Source: Rhodobacteraceae bacterium Alg231-30
GTDB taxonomy: Bacteria; Pseudomonadota; Alphaproteobacteria; Rhodobacterales; Rhodobacteraceae
NCBI GenBank assembly: GCA_900143615.1
Contig: FREU01000003.1
Span: 124,001-188,000, forward strand
Length of the DNA: 64,000 nucleotides
Direction of reading: 5' to 3'
In this document: one piece after another, positions 36,663 through 47,400 of the stretch
Numbering within the stretch: the first letter of the stretch is position 1
How the letters are laid out: every line of letters starts with the position of its first letter
Notes under the pieces: model-generated
Told to the model about the DNA's origin: nothing
What the model saw: the letters and a program-made list of their open reading frames with translations, nothing else
The model's database searches: none
Program-made: the position numbers and the translations under genes

Positions 36663-37853
36663 CTAGTAGCGGGCCTGTGCCAGCCGTTCAAAAAGTGCCT
36701 TTATGCCTGTACGATTGACATTTGCGAAGGCAATGCGCAGCTGCTGTTTGCCCGCCGCATCCCCGTCGGGCATGAACATTGTTCCCGGTAAACACAGGAC
36801 GTGATGATCACGCACCAAAGCCTGTGCCAAGAGATCGGAGGGCATGTCAAAAGGATGTTCAAGATAGGCAAAATAGGCGCCGACACCCATCACGCGCCAT
36901 CCCAAGGCCTCTAGCATTGGCATGTTTTCTTCAATCGCCGCACGGCGGTCCAGAATTTCGGCGCGCTCGCCAGCCAGCCACTGGCTCAGGTTGCGCATGC
37001 CCCAAAGGGCCGCGTGCTGGCCCAATTGATTGGGGCAAATTGCCACCGTATCCAAAAACTTCTCCACACCCACCAAGAGGTCTCGATCGGCCACCATGGC
37101 TCCGACGCGATGTCCGGTGAGACGGTAGGCTTTGGAGAAAGAATAAAGCTGAATAAGCGTGTCGGTCCAGTTGGGGTCGGCAAACAGCGCATGTGGTGCG
37201 CCCACGCGGGCATCAAAGTCGCGATAAGTCTCATCAACAATGAGCTTTAGCCCGTGTTGGCGCGCCAGCTCAAACATCTGCTGCACCAGTTCGGCGGGGT
37301 ATTCCACACCACCGGGATTGTTCGGGGTCACCAAGACAATCGCGCGGGTGCGCTCGGTGATCAGGGCTGCGGCTGCCGCAGCGCTTGGCAAAAGTTGGCT
37401 GTCGGTTTGGAGCGCCACTGCGGTGAGGCCCATCATATCCAGCCACATCTTGTGATTGAAATACCAAGGTGTTGGCAGGATGATCTCGTCGCCCTCATTG
37501 GCAATCGCGCTCAATGTGGCGCAAAATGCCTGATTACAGCCCGAGGTGATGGCCACATGATCCGCTGCAATTTCGCCGCCATATGCGCTGCTCCACTGGC
37601 TGGCAACTTCGGCGCGCAACTCCGGCAAACCCAGCACAGGCCCATAAAGATGCGCCTCCGTCACGTTAAGTGCGGTATCCGCGATATGCTGGCGCAATGC
37701 TTGTGGCGGCGCGCCAACCGGCGCGGCCTGACTGACATTGATCAGAGGTTTGTCGTCAGAGAAGACAACCCCGTCAAGCCAACGTCGCGCCTCCATCACA
37801 GGGGGAGAAATGGTGTTGGAAGTCCGGGGCAGGGGCATCACAAGTCCTGTCAT
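36663..37853 (-). CDS. PLP-dependent aminotransferase (class I/II)
   Basis: A 396-residue fold-type I aminotransferase. Visible are the YGPVLGLPELR substrate segment, VTPNNPGGVEYP, VDETYRDFD with the PLP-binding Asp, and the Schiff-base Lys in YSFSKAYRLTGHRVGA (near 235). A C-terminal domain carries the substrate Arg in QLRIAFANV. The closest general group is aspartate/aromatic aminotransferase-like; the exact substrate is unknown. It lies between gpt and the foldase gene on the same strand, with 87-117 bp gaps. Confidence 0.85.
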   Translation of the reverse strand: MTGLVMPLPRTSNTISPPVMEARRWLDGVVFSDDKPLINVSQAAPVGAPPQALRQHIADTALNVTEAHLYGPVLGLPELRAEVASQWSSAYGGEIAADHVAITSGCNQAFCATLSAIANEGDEIILPTPWYFNHKMWLDMMGLTAVALQTDSQLLPSAAAAAALITERTRAIVLVTPNNPGGVEYPAELVQQMFELARQHGLKLIVDETYRDFDARVGAPHALFADPNWTDTLIQLYSFSKAYRLTGHRVGAMVADRDLLVGVEKFLDTVAICPNQLGQHAALWGMRNLSQWLAGERAEILDRRAAIEENMPMLEALGWRVMGVGAYFAYLEHPFDMPSDLLAQALVRDHHVLCLPGTMFMPDGDAAGKQQLRIAFANVNRTGIKALFERLAQARY

Positions 37854-37970
37854 TTAGTGGTGTTTACAAAGCGGTCCGCACTGTCAGGTGTTGAGGCGCG
37901 CAACCAAGGCGCTTTTTGGTGCCTGAAATACCTCCCGCGGAGCGTCCCGTCCCCGAAACACTCCTGAAAC

Positions 37971-38474
37971 TCAGTCTGTGCCGCGGTACGGCTCAACATA
38001 TTGCAGCGCCATATCCCAAGGGAAGAAAATCCAGGTATCCTGGCTGACTTCGGTGATAAATGTATCCACCATCGGGCGGCCTTTGGGTTTGGCATAGACG
38101 GTGGCAAAATGCGCCTTTGGGAACATCTTGCGCACAAGCTCGAGCGTTTTGCCCGAATCCACCAGATCATCCACCACCAGAATACCCTCGCCATCGCCCA
38201 TCAACGCGGCGTCCGGTGCTTTGAGCACAACCGCTTCGCCACGGTCCTGATGGTGATAGGATTTCACCGCAATGGTATCCACGGTGCGGATGTCCAACTC
38301 GCGGCTGACAATCATCGCAGGCGCCATGCCGCCGCGGGTGATGGCGACCACGGCTTTCCACGCGCCATCATTGGGACCATTGCCGTCCAGACGCCAAGCC
38401 AGGGCGCGGCTGTCCCGATGAATCTGGTCCCAACTGATGTGGAAGCCTTTTTCGTGGGGCAAACGCTCACTCAT
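37971..38474 (-). CDS. gpt: Xanthine phosphoribosyltransferase
   Basis: Purine salvage: converts xanthine or guanine plus PRPP to XMP or GMP. It is 167 aa, with [22 protein letters not shown] (near 43-64) and the PRPP-binding acidic run [17 protein letters not shown] (near 98-114). The C-terminal [18 protein letters not shown] is typical of the Gpt subfamily. Divergent from the permease gene, with 295 bp between. Confidence 0.94.
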   Translation of the reverse strand: MSERLPHEKGFHISWDQIHRDSRALAWRLDGNGPNDGAWKAVVAITRGGMAPAMIVSRELDIRTVDTIAVKSYHHQDRGEAVVLKAPDAALMGDGEGILVVDDLVDSGKTLELVRKMFPKAHFATVYAKPKGRPMVDTFITEVSQDTWIFFPWDMALQYVEPYRGTD

Positions 38475-38769
38475 GATCTCTTATCCTTATGTCTCTGGTT
38501 TGGACTGTCTTAACAGATGCCTTTTGCGGCGCAAACCATTTGGTCCACATCAAAGCGCGATCCCACAGGTCCATACAGCTTTACTCAGCGTCAAAATCGC
38601 AAAAAAGCATCTAATTTGTGGCGCGTAATTAAATCTGGTCGGTTTCGGCTTGCAATTAACGTCGGGTTCTTTTTTGAGGGCCGCGCGTATAAATCCTTTT
38701 GGAATGGATTTAAAATCGGGCACAGTCCTGCAGGATGGCCCAAGATGAATGAGTGGTAGGACTTTACAC

Positions 38770-40116
38770 ATGTCAGACAGTACGATGTCGCCTAAAACAG
38801 CCGCGCCCGCTTTGGGATTAATGGCCTGTACAGCCCTTGTCGTAGGCAACATGATCGGCTCTGGTATTTTTCTGCTGCCCGCGTCGCTTGCCTCGTTCGG
38901 GCCGCTGGCCCTGATCGGGTGGGTGGTGACATCGATGGGCGCCTTGGTGCTGGCGATGATTTTCGGTCGTCTGTCCAAGATCGTGACCAAACCAGGCGGA
39001 CCTTATGCATATTCACAAGAAGCCTTTGGCGATTTCGCAGGCTTTTTAATCGCTTGGGGCTATTGGATTGCTTTATGGACTGGCAACGCGGGTGTTGCCG
39101 TAGCACTGGTGGGCTATCTGGGCTTTCTGGTGCCTGCGATTGGCAATTCGGAAACCTATAGTCTGGCCGCAGCCTTGATCGCGATCTGGTCGCTGACGCT
39201 GGTCAATATTCGGGGCGTCGCGGGCGCGGGTTTTGTGCAGATTGTCACTACCGTGCTGAAGCTGATGCCATTGGTGGTGATTGGGCTTGTGGGATTGTTC
39301 TTCATCCAGCCAGAAAACCTGACGCCGATCAACCCGTCGGGCATGCCGGCATTTACAGCTGTCTCAGCGGCAGGGGCTTTGACGCTTTGGGCCTATCTCG
39401 GCATGGAGTCCGCCACGGTGCCATCGGGCGATGTGATCAATCCCGAAAAAACCATTCCACGTGCAACTATTTTGGGCGTCGGGATCGCGGCGGTTGTCTA
39501 TATCCTCGTGACCATCGTTTGTATGGGGGTTCTCCCTGCAGATCAGTTGGGCAGCTCGGCCGCACCTGTAGCTGATGTGGCCAAGGTGATGTTTGGCACA
39601 GTTGGTGGTCTGGTTGTGGCGATTGGCGCGGTGATTTCCACGTTTGGCACCCTCAACGGCTTTACGCTGCTCAGCGGGCAGGTGCCCTATGGTGCAGCAC
39701 TGGACAAGGTGTTCCCTGAATCGCTTGGTAAGGTGTCGCGCTTTGGCACGCCAGCCAATGCGATCATTTTCTCCAACATTCTCGCCTCGTTGCTGATCGT
39801 TTTGAACTTTTCCCAAGGTCTTGTGTCGGCGTTTAACTTTATTGTTCTGCTGGCAGTCACTTCCAGCCTTCTGCCCTATGCGTTCTGTGCTGTGGCCGAG
39901 GTGATGATCCGCCTGCGCGGCGGTGTCGTGATGCGCGGCGGCGAGTTGGCCAAGGCGGTTATTCTAGGGCTTTTGGGGTTTGTTTACTCGATGTGGGCCT
40001 TGGTGGGCGCAGGCGCTGAGGCGGTAATGCTGGGGATTGTGCTGATCCTTGCAGGCATCCCGATCCATGTTTGGGTGCGCTGGAAGCAGGCAAATGAAGC
40101 TGAAAAAGCACTCTAA
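38770..40116 (+). CDS. APC-family amino acid permease (AdiC/CadB-like)
   Basis: A 448-residue inner-membrane transporter with about 12 helices. The unwound helix 1 motif is NMIGSGIFLLPASLA, followed by the helix 2-3 loop GGPYAYSQEAFG. LWAYLGMESATVPSGDV in helix 6 is typical of the AdiC/PotE/CadB exchangers. It probably exchanges a basic amino acid with its amine, but no decarboxylase is adjacent, so net uptake is also possible. I chose ATG 38770 (GGTAGGA 8 bases upstream) over ATG 38749. Confidence 0.85.
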   Translation: MSDSTMSPKTAAPALGLMACTALVVGNMIGSGIFLLPASLASFGPLALIGWVVTSMGALVLAMIFGRLSKIVTKPGGPYAYSQEAFGDFAGFLIAWGYWIALWTGNAGVAVALVGYLGFLVPAIGNSETYSLAAALIAIWSLTLVNIRGVAGAGFVQIVTTVLKLMPLVVIGLVGLFFIQPENLTPINPSGMPAFTAVSAAGALTLWAYLGMESATVPSGDVINPEKTIPRATILGVGIAAVVYILVTIVCMGVLPADQLGSSAAPVADVAKVMFGTVGGLVVAIGAVISTFGTLNGFTLLSGQVPYGAALDKVFPESLGKVSRFGTPANAIIFSNILASLLIVLNFSQGLVSAFNFIVLLAVTSSLLPYAFCAVAEVMIRLRGGVVMRGGELAKAVILGLLGFVYSMWALVGAGAEAVMLGIVLILAGIPIHVWVRWKQANEAEKAL

Positions 40117-40134
40117 ACTCAGCTGGAAATTCAG

Positions 40135-40917
40135 CTAGTGAGGCTCAACTAAATAGCGCCCGTCCTGCAGGCTAATGCGAGGCGGGAGACGGCTTTGCTG
40201 AAACTCGTGATAGGCGGGGGCGAGATCGGACCAGAAGTCAAACCACTGGTTTTCGCTTTCTTCGTCTAGGCGCTCTTGGGTGGGGCGAAACGGGAAAGCA
40301 TGCACCGGCACATAGGGGTGTCCGGCATTTAGAGACGCTTCAATCAGCAGGTAAATCTCTTCGATACCGCTGTCGGTCATGGCGTAGCAACCTACCGAGA
40401 CGCAATTGCCATGCACCATCAGGTGGCTTCCGGTTCTACCCTGTGCGTGGTCATATGCATTGGGAAAACCGAGATCAAAGCTAAGATGAAACGCGCTGCG
40501 TGGATTTAACGCGCTGGCGCGTACTTCATAGAATCCTTCAGGTGACTGGTGGTCGCCTTCTTGTAGTTTGGGGCCTAAGGCGCCGGAAAAGTTGCAGATC
40601 GGATAAGAGCGAAACATCTCGTATCCGGCGTTTGAGGCCACCCAGAGTTCCAGCTGGTTTTCTTCTTTGAAGATGCGCACATAGACCGGCGTGCCGATGG
40701 AGAGACCTTGTTCGGCCAACTCATGCGCGAGGCGCGGCAAATGGAGCGCGCGAATTTCAACAATATTGTCCAGAAGACCGGATTTCTCTACCAAGGAAGT
40801 TGGCATTTTGTGACGAAGAGCATATCCGGCTGCGCCCGCAAAGGCGCCAAGCAGCAGGGCGGCGATCAGAAATCGCCGCGCCAGCACTGGCTTACCCTTT
40901 GCGATTGGAAACCGCAT
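40135..40917 (-). CDS. L,D-transpeptidase-fold protein, YafK/DpaA-like
   Basis: A 260-residue protein with a basic N-terminus and one membrane helix (about 14-31), then a periplasmic YkuD-type domain. The catalytic segment HGNCVSVGCYAMTD (near 167-180) holds the Cys in SVGCYAM and the upstream His. In E. coli the YafK family (DpaA/LdtF) cleaves the bond between peptidoglycan and Braun lipoprotein rather than cross-linking; roseobacters lack an obvious Lpp, so the substrate here is open. The start codon lies inside the end of fabI (26-bp overlap), which suggests coupling. Confidence 0.82.
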   Translation of the reverse strand: MRFPIAKGKPVLARRFLIAALLLGAFAGAAGYALRHKMPTSLVEKSGLLDNIVEIRALHLPRLAHELAEQGLSIGTPVYVRIFKEENQLELWVASNAGYEMFRSYPICNFSGALGPKLQEGDHQSPEGFYEVRASALNPRSAFHLSFDLGFPNAYDHAQGRTGSHLMVHGNCVSVGCYAMTDSGIEEIYLLIEASLNAGHPYVPVHAFPFRPTQERLDEESENQWFDFWSDLAPAYHEFQQSRLPPRISLQDGRYLVEPH

Positions 40918-41713
40918 CGATATCCGGGCTGTCGACAGCCTTCATTCCAACAACGTGATAGCCTGCATCAACGTGCAGAGTTTCACCGGTGGTCCCGCTG
41001 CCCAGATCCGACAGCAGGTACAACGCAGATTTCCCCACGTCCTCAATGGTAACATTGCGGCGCAAAGGTGAGTTCAGCTCGTTCCACTTCAGGATATAGC
41101 GGAAATCACCAATGCCGGACGCGGCCAGAGTTTTAATCGGACCGGCAGAGATCGCGTTCACGCGAATGCCGTCTTTGCCGAGATCTTCAGCGAGATATTT
41201 AACCGATGCCTCCAATGCGGCTTTGGCCACGCCCATGACATTGTAATGTGGCATCACCTGCTCGGCACCATAATAGGTCAGCGTCAGGGCAGAACCGCCT
41301 TCGGCCATCAGTTTTTCGGCGCGTTGCATCACCGAGGTGAAAGAATAGACTGAGACGTCCATCGTCATCAGGAAGTTATCGCGGCTGGTGTCGACATAGC
41401 GACCGCGCAGCTCGTTTTTGTCCGAGAAGCCGATGGCATGCACAATAAAGTCAATCTTGCCCCATTTGGCTTCGATCTCGGCAAAGGCCGCATCAATCGA
41501 CGCTGCGTCGGACACGTCACAATCAATCAACGTATCGACACCCAGTTGGTCAGCCAGCGGCACGACACGTTTTTTGAATGCGTCGCCCATATAGGAGAAG
41601 GCCAATTCTGCGCCCGCATCGGCACAGGCTTTGGCGATGCCCCAGGCAATCGACTTGTCGTTGGCAAGACCCATGATTAGGCCGCGCTTGCCCGCCATCA
41701 GTTGATTTGACAT
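40892..41713 (-). CDS. fabI: Enoyl-[acyl-carrier-protein] reductase (NADH)
   Basis: Last reduction in each round of type II fatty acid synthesis, and the target of triclosan and isoniazid-like inhibitors. Short-chain dehydrogenase fold, 273 aa. The N-terminal nucleotide motif is GLANDKSIAWGIAKA, with SYMGDAFKKR nearby. The catalytic Tyr and Lys are in YNVMGVAKAALE (YX6K spacing, diagnostic of FabI). I chose ATG 41713 (GGAGAG upstream) instead of 41788. Divergent from pdxH, 116 bp apart. Confidence 0.95.
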   Translation of the reverse strand: MSNQLMAGKRGLIMGLANDKSIAWGIAKACADAGAELAFSYMGDAFKKRVVPLADQLGVDTLIDCDVSDAASIDAAFAEIEAKWGKIDFIVHAIGFSDKNELRGRYVDTSRDNFLMTMDVSVYSFTSVMQRAEKLMAEGGSALTLTYYGAEQVMPHYNVMGVAKAALEASVKYLAEDLGKDGIRVNAISAGPIKTLAASGIGDFRYILKWNELNSPLRRNVTIEDVGKSALYLLSDLGSGTTGETLHVDAGYHVVGMKAVDSPDIDAVSNRKG

Positions 41714-41829
41714 CCGAAGCTCTCCGTTACAGTTCAATATCTGCTGTCCTTTAGGCGATTGCATCTGTTGCATCAAGAGTGTCAGCACGCATTATGCTGC
41801 CCATACTGAATGGAGGATCATAGATCCAA

Positions 41830-42435
41830 ATGAGCGATAGAACAGGAATATTTGCCGGAGAGGATCCTTTTGCGATCGCGCGCGACTGGTTGGAAGCTGC
41901 CGAATCAGAGGAAGTGAACGATCCAAACGCTATTGCCTTGGCGACAGTGGATAAAACCGGCATGCCAAATGCGCGGATGGTGCTGCTCAAAGAAATCGAA
42001 GCGGCGGCGTTTGTGTTTTACACCAACTATGGAAGTGCCAAAGCACAGGAAATTGACAGCTCTGGGACGGCGGCTTTTGTCATGCATTGGAAATCTTTGC
42101 GCCGACAGATTCGGGTGCGAGGACACGTTGAGCGAGAAGACGGACCGCAGGCTGATGCCTATTTTGAGTCGCGTTCCCTCAAAAGCAAGTTGGGCGCTTG
42201 GGCCTCACATCAGTCCCAACCAATGGCATCGCGCACAGAGCTGTTAACAAAAGTGGCAAAAATTACAGGTACACATGGGGTATCCCCGAAGCGTCCTGAG
42301 TTTTGGGGCGGATATCGGCTCATCCCGACCGAGATCGAGTTCTGGGCAGATGGGGCCTTCAGGTTGCATGATCGGTTCCGCTGGGTCAGGGAAGCCCCTG
42401 ATAAACCGTGGGAAATCACCAGGCTGAACCCCTGA
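41830..42435 (+). CDS. pdxH: Pyridoxamine 5'-phosphate oxidase
   Basis: FMN enzyme that makes pyridoxal phosphate, the cofactor used, for example, by the aminotransferase in this window. It is 201 aa, with [23 protein letters not shown], the FMN-binding [10 protein letters not shown] and [12 protein letters not shown] segments. The C-terminal [17 protein letters not shown] and the closing RLNP are characteristic of the family. Confidence 0.95.
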   Translation: MSDRTGIFAGEDPFAIARDWLEAAESEEVNDPNAIALATVDKTGMPNARMVLLKEIEAAAFVFYTNYGSAKAQEIDSSGTAAFVMHWKSLRRQIRVRGHVEREDGPQADAYFESRSLKSKLGAWASHQSQPMASRTELLTKVAKITGTHGVSPKRPEFWGGYRLIPTEIEFWADGAFRLHDRFRWVREAPDKPWEITRLNP

Positions 42436-42525
42436 ATTTAGTTAAAATTGTATTGCAAGCGCATGAAATAGAAGTTTTTTTTGCGCTTGCCCCGGTCAAA
42501 GTTTTCGCCCAAAGTTCAAGCCATC

Positions 42526-43089
42526 ATGGGGATGATACAAACTAAGGTTGAGGCTTTGACTACTCTAGAAAAGGGCGTCACGAGAATCGTTGGTGAGGTT
42601 AAGTGGTTCGATCCGGTAAAGGGTTTTGGTTTTATAGTATCCGAGGACGGTGGGCCAGATATTCTGCTCCACGCAAACGTCCTTCGCAATTTCGGGCAGA
42701 GCTCGGTTGCGGACGCGTCTCTTGTAGATGTTGCGGTTCAGCACACGACACGTGGTGCTCAGGCCGTGGAAGTTTTTCAGATCAATCCACCGGAAGCGCA
42801 AACAGCTATACCGCTGTCCGATTTCGAGGGGCTGGATTTGGATGCAATGGCGTCGGTTCCACTGGAGCCCGCGCGTGTGAAATGGTTCGACAAGGGCAAA
42901 GGGTTTGGTTTCGCCAATATCTTTGGCCAACCCGAAGACATTTTTCTTCATATCGAAGTGCTTCGGCGCTCGGGTCTTGCGGATCTTCAGCCGGGCGAAG
43001 CTTTGGCCCTGCGGGTGATCGACGGACGTCGGGGACGCATGGCAACCGAGGTTCTGGCCTGGGAAAACGCCGTGTCGGAAATCGATTGA
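42526..43089 (+). CDS. Two-domain cold-shock protein
   Basis: About 187 residues with two cold-shock domains in tandem. The first (about 20-85) has GEVKWFDPVKGFGFI and DILLHANVLRNFG. The second (about 120-185) has ARVKWFDKGKGFGFA and DIFLHIEVLRRSG. Each carries an RNP1-like aromatic patch for single-stranded RNA or DNA binding. Tandem CSD proteins are known in alphaproteobacteria. The start is uncertain: ATG 42526 or 42532 are favoured over TTG 42481, whose extra residues are basic and not conserved-looking. The next gene overlaps its stop. Confidence 0.85.
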   Translation: MGMIQTKVEALTTLEKGVTRIVGEVKWFDPVKGFGFIVSEDGGPDILLHANVLRNFGQSSVADASLVDVAVQHTTRGAQAVEVFQINPPEAQTAIPLSDFEGLDLDAMASVPLEPARVKWFDKGKGFGFANIFGQPEDIFLHIEVLRRSGLADLQPGEALALRVIDGRRGRMATEVLAWENAVSEID

Positions 43090-43556
43090 AGACCATACTA
43101 ATGCACGCCTGCCTGGCCCTTGGGGTTGGGGCGGGCGTTGCCGTTGCGGACACATGTTCGCAAGATAGCGTTGCTTTGCGCGGAGAGTGGGGGCAAGCCC
43201 GATTCTCGGTCGAAGTCGCTGAAACAGAAGCGGAACGGGCGCGGGGATTGATGCACCGCGAATCGATGGCTTCGAGCGCGGGCATGCTTTTTGTCTATCC
43301 AACCTCCGGTCCGGTTTCCTTTTGGATGCGCAACACGCTGATTCCTCTGGATCTGATTTTCCTAGATGAGACAGGTGTTGTCGGGCATGTGCACCACAAT
43401 GCTATCCCATTGGACGAAACTCCGATTCCGGGTGGGCGAAACGTGCAATATGTGCTGGAAATTAACGGTGGATTGGCTGCTGCTATTGGGATTTCGGAAG
43501 GTTCCGAATTGCAACATCCACAAGTTTCGCAAGAAATTGCCAAGTGGCCCTGTTAG
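43086..43556 (+). CDS. Secreted DUF192 protein
   Basis: A 156-residue exported protein. TTG 43086 overlaps the cold-shock stop (TTGA) and gives a proper signal peptide with Lys ([24 protein letters not shown]); ATG 43101 is the alternative. The mature part is a DUF192 domain: [59 protein letters not shown] and [14 protein letters not shown]. The family is a small beta-fold of unknown function, usually periplasmic. A tRNA-Pro gene follows. Confidence 0.85.
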   Translation: MKTILMHACLALGVGAGVAVADTCSQDSVALRGEWGQARFSVEVAETEAERARGLMHRESMASSAGMLFVYPTSGPVSFWMRNTLIPLDLIFLDETGVVGHVHHNAIPLDETPIPGGRNVQYVLEINGGLAAAIGISEGSELQHPQVSQEIAKWPC

Positions 43557-43602
43557 GGGGTTTTCATTCCCGAACAGTGGCGCTAAACACCCCCTCACGG
43601 TC

Positions 43603-43679
43603 CGGGGCGTAGCGCAGTCTGGTAGCGCACCTGTTTTGGGTACAGGGGGTCGCAAGTTCGAATCTTGCCGTCCCGACCA
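43603..43679 (+). tRNA. tRNA-Pro (anticodon TGG)
   Basis: 77 nt cloverleaf. Acceptor CGGGGCG/CGTCCCG with encoded CCA (43677-43679), D-stem GCGC/GCGC, anticodon stem CCTGT/ACAGG with loop TTTGGGT (anticodon TGG, reads CCA and related codons), T-arm GCAAG-TTCGAAT-CTTGC. All stems pair apart from the first G-U-type allowance; the structure is complete. Confidence 0.95.
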
Positions 43680-43706
43680 TGTCTTTTTAGACACAACACG
43701 ACTCAG

Positions 43707-43731
43707 GATGCCTGGCAATTTGCCAGGCATC
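43707..43731 (+). terminator. Hairpin after tRNA-Pro
   Basis: Perfect 11-bp stem (43707-43717 with 43721-43731), 3-nt loop. Only a weak T-run follows. Probable end of the tRNA transcript. Confidence 0.7.
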
Positions 43732-44282
43732 TGTCGTTTGTGGGGCAGGGGCTTTTGAGCCGACTCGCTCACCCCAGGGCACTTGGTGCGCCTCATGTGG
43801 CCGAAATGTATCGGGATGCTTCTTCTTGATTTCTGCTTGCCTATTTGAGTGCGCGCTTTGTTTTATACCTGCTCAAAAATGTCGCAGACGCGCGCTTTAT
43901 TGAAACCGTGATGAACCATGCGTGCAATTTTCGGGGTTTGTTTGCGCAGCCGATTCGAAGTCAGGACATTAACTATTGTGACAGAAGCGTAGTCGGAAAA
44001 ATAATTTTTGATGACAGGTCATGAATTGGTCGGCACGAAAGAAAATAAGGTCAATGAGTTTGTCGTTCGCCGAAAGATGATTGTTTTCCAGAGAGTTCGG
44101 ATTTGCTTCTTGTGTACTGCGTTAACTAAAATGGCGCATTCCCGTTAACAGGAATCGCAAAACTGCCCGAGTGCGTCGCGATTTTGCGTTTCGGTCAACA
44201 GGAAAAATTGAAAAAACGCTCAAATAAAAGCGTTGACCCACTATGCTGATATACGCCAAATTGTGTGGGCGGGTTGCCAGCG

Positions 44283-44298
44283 CCACAATATATAGTGG
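44283..44298 (+). promoter_or_regulatory. NrdR-box-like palindrome upstream of nrdJ
   Basis: CCACAATATATAGTGG matches the NrdR consensus (ACACWATATATWGTGT) in its core and symmetry. NrdR is the ATP/dATP-sensing repressor of ribonucleotide reductase genes. Only one clear box is seen; a half-matching CCACTAT lies at 44238. About 180 bp before the start codon. Confidence 0.65.
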
Positions 44299-44479
44299 CT
44301 GAGGCATCGGGCAGGGACGAATACCATATTTACATGCCGGGATATCCGGAACGTGTATCGACGGTTCTTATAGCTCCGTCGAAATGGATGAGCTTTGCCT
44401 GATATTGTCTGGTTCCGCTGAAGTGCACACGCAACGACGTGTGGCGGGACATGGGACAGCTGAGACGCGAGGCAGCACG

Positions 44480-47400
44480 ATGAAAATCGAAAGAAAGTTC
44501 ACTAAATCTGGTCAGGACGCATATGCGGAACTGAATTTTGTGACCACTGAGTCCGAAATTCGAAATCCGGACGGAACCATTGTTTTTCATCTTGCTGATG
44601 TAGAAGTGCCCGCCAGCTGGAGCCAAGTCGCCAGCGATGTGATTGCGCAGAAGTATTTCCGCAAAGCCGGTGTTCCGGTGAAAATGAAGAAGGTGCGTGA
44701 AAAAGACGTGCCCGAATTCCTGTGGCGTTCGGTGCCGGCCAATGACGATGTCGAAATTGGCGGCGAAACCAGCGCCAAGCAGGTGTTTGACCGTCTCGCG
44801 GGCGCTTGGACCTATTGGGGCTGGAAAGGCGGCTACTTCACCACAGAGGAAGACGCGCGCGCCTATTTTGATGAAATGCGTTACATGCTGGCAACGCAGC
44901 GTGCGGCACCCAACAGCCCACAGTGGTTTAACACTGGCTTGCATTGGGCTTATGGAATCGATGGTCCAGCGCAAGGTCACCATTATGTGGATTATAAGAC
45001 TGGCAAGCTGACCAAATCCAAATCCAGCTATGAGCATCCACAGCCGCATGCCTGCTTTATTCAGTCGGTGCGCGACGATCTGGTGGGCGATGGCGGTATC
45101 ATGGACCTATGGGTACGTGAGGCACGTCTGTTTAAGTATGGCTCAGGAACCGGCACAAACTTCTCCTCGCTGCGTGCGGACGGGGAATCGCTGTCTGGTG
45201 GCGGTAAATCCAGCGGCTTGATGGGCTTTCTGAAAATTGGGGACCGCGCAGCTGGCGCGATCAAGTCGGGCGGTACCACGCGTCGCGCGGCCAAGATGGT
45301 GATTGTCGATGCCGATCACCCCGATATCGAAGAATACATCAACTGGAAGGTCAAAGAAGAGCAGAAGGTCGCGTCGATTGTGGCCGGTTCAAAGATGCAC
45401 GAGCAAAAGCTCAATGGCATTTTTGCTGCAATCAAGGCTTGGGATGGGGCTGAGGCGGATGCCTATGATCCTAAGGCCAATGACGGCTTGAAAGCGGCCA
45501 TTCGTGACGCCAAGAGTGTCATGATCCCAGAGACCTATATCAAGCGCGTGCTGGATTATGCCCGTCAGGGATACGCGAGCATTGAATTCCCGACCTATGA
45601 TACCGATTGGGACAGCGAAGCCTATGCGTCGGTGTCGGGTCAAAACTCGAACAACTCGATTCGTGTCACCGATGCCTTCCTGAAGGCTGTCGAAGATGAC
45701 GCTGACTGGGAGCTGATCCGCCGCACGGACGGGTCGGTCGCCAAGACCATCAAGGCGCGTAATTTGTGGGAAGACGTCGGTCATGCCGCTTGGGCCTGTG
45801 CCGATCCGGGCATTCAGTATCATGACACTGTGAACGCGTGGCACACATGTCCCGAGGATGGTGAGATCCGTGGGTCAAACCCATGCTCAGAGTATATGTT
45901 CCTGGATGACACGGCCTGTAACCTTGCCTCGATGAACCTGTTGACCTTTTTGAAGGACGGCAAATTCCAGTCAGATGACTATATTCATGCGACTCGTCTG
46001 TGGACTGTGACGCTGGAAATCTCAGTGATGATGGCGCAGTTCCCGTCCAAAGAGATTGCGCAGCGCTCTTATGATTTCCGTACGCTGGGTCTGGGCTATG
46101 CCAACATCGGTGGGTTGCTGATGAACATGGGCTATGGCTATGACAGCGACGAAGGCCGCGCTTTGGGTGGTGCGCTGACTGCGATCATGACCGGTGTGTC
46201 TTATGCCACCAGTGCCGAGATGGCGGGCGAGTTGGGCGCGTTTGATGGCTATGCGCGCAACAGCGAACACATGTTGCGTGTGATGCGCAACCACCGTCGC
46301 GCAGCCTATGCAAAGACAAGCGAATACGAAGAGCTGGCGATCAAACCGGTGCCTTTGGATCATGCAAATTGTCCTGATCAGTCGCTGGTGGCTTTGGCCA
46401 AATCGGCTTGGGATGAAGCGCTGAGCCTTGGTGAGAAACACGGCTATCGCAACGCACAGGTGTCTGTGATCGCGCCAACCGGCACCATTGGTCTGGTGAT
46501 GGATTGTGACACCACGGGCATTGAGCCTGACTTTGCGCTGGTGAAGTTCAAAAAGCTGGCCGGTGGTGGTTATTTCAAGATCATCAACCGCTCGGTGCCC
46601 TCCGCTTTGGAAGGGCTGGGGTATTCCAGCGCGCAGATTGAGGAGATTGTGTCGTATGCCGTGGGACATGGCACGATTGGCAACGCACCTGGCATCAACC
46701 ACACGTCGCTGATCGGGCACGGGTTTGGTCAGAATGAGATCAACAAGATCGAAGCCGCACTTGGTTCGGCTTTTGATATCCGGTTTGTGTTCAACCAGTG
46801 GACGCTGGGCGAAGAATTCTGCACCAATATTCTAGGTATTCCGGCCGAGAAACTGAATGATCCGGCGTTTGATCTGCTGGCCTCGCTTGGATATTCGAAA
46901 GCAGATATCGAAGCCGCCAATGATCACGTTTGCGGAACCATGACATTGGAAGGCGCGCCATTCCTTAAGGAAGAGCATTATCACATCTTTGATTGTGCCA
47001 ACCCGTGCGGGAAAAAAGGCAAGCGTTATCTGAGTGTTGATAGCCACATTACGATGATGGCGGCGGCGCAGTCGTTCATTTCGGGGGCGATTTCCAAAAC
47101 CATCAACATGCCGAATGACGCCACGATTGAAGATTGCCAGAAGGCCTATGAGCTAAGCTGGTCTTTGGGTATCAAGGCCAACGCGCTCTATCGCGATGGT
47201 TCCAAGCTGAGCCAGCCTTTGGCGGCGGCGCTGGTTGAGGATGATGACGACGCAGCAGAGGTGTTGGAGAGCGGCACGCCACACGAAAAAGCGCAGGTTC
47301 TGGCCGAAAAGATCATCGAGAAGATCGTTGTCAAAGAAGTGGCGCGTGGCCGTGAGAAAATGCCGGAACGGCGCAAAGGCTATACTCAGAAGGCCGTTGT

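Larger units (their letters stand above)
43680..44479. other. Long intergenic region and nrdJ leader
   Basis: 800 bp between tRNA-Pro and nrdJ. It begins with a hairpin after the tRNA, continues with an AT-richer stretch holding one 65-codon start-less open frame (about 43830-44025), and ends with an NrdR-box-like palindrome and a ~180-nt leader before the nrdJ ATG. No gene could be supported. Confidence 0.6.

Noticed and set aside
42603-43085. 5' extension of the DUF192 frame
   Set aside because: Runs inside the cold-shock gene in another frame; a signal peptide begins at TTG 43086.
43830-44025. 65-codon open stretch upstream of nrdJ
   Set aside because: No start codon with RBS and no family resemblance; probably chance.
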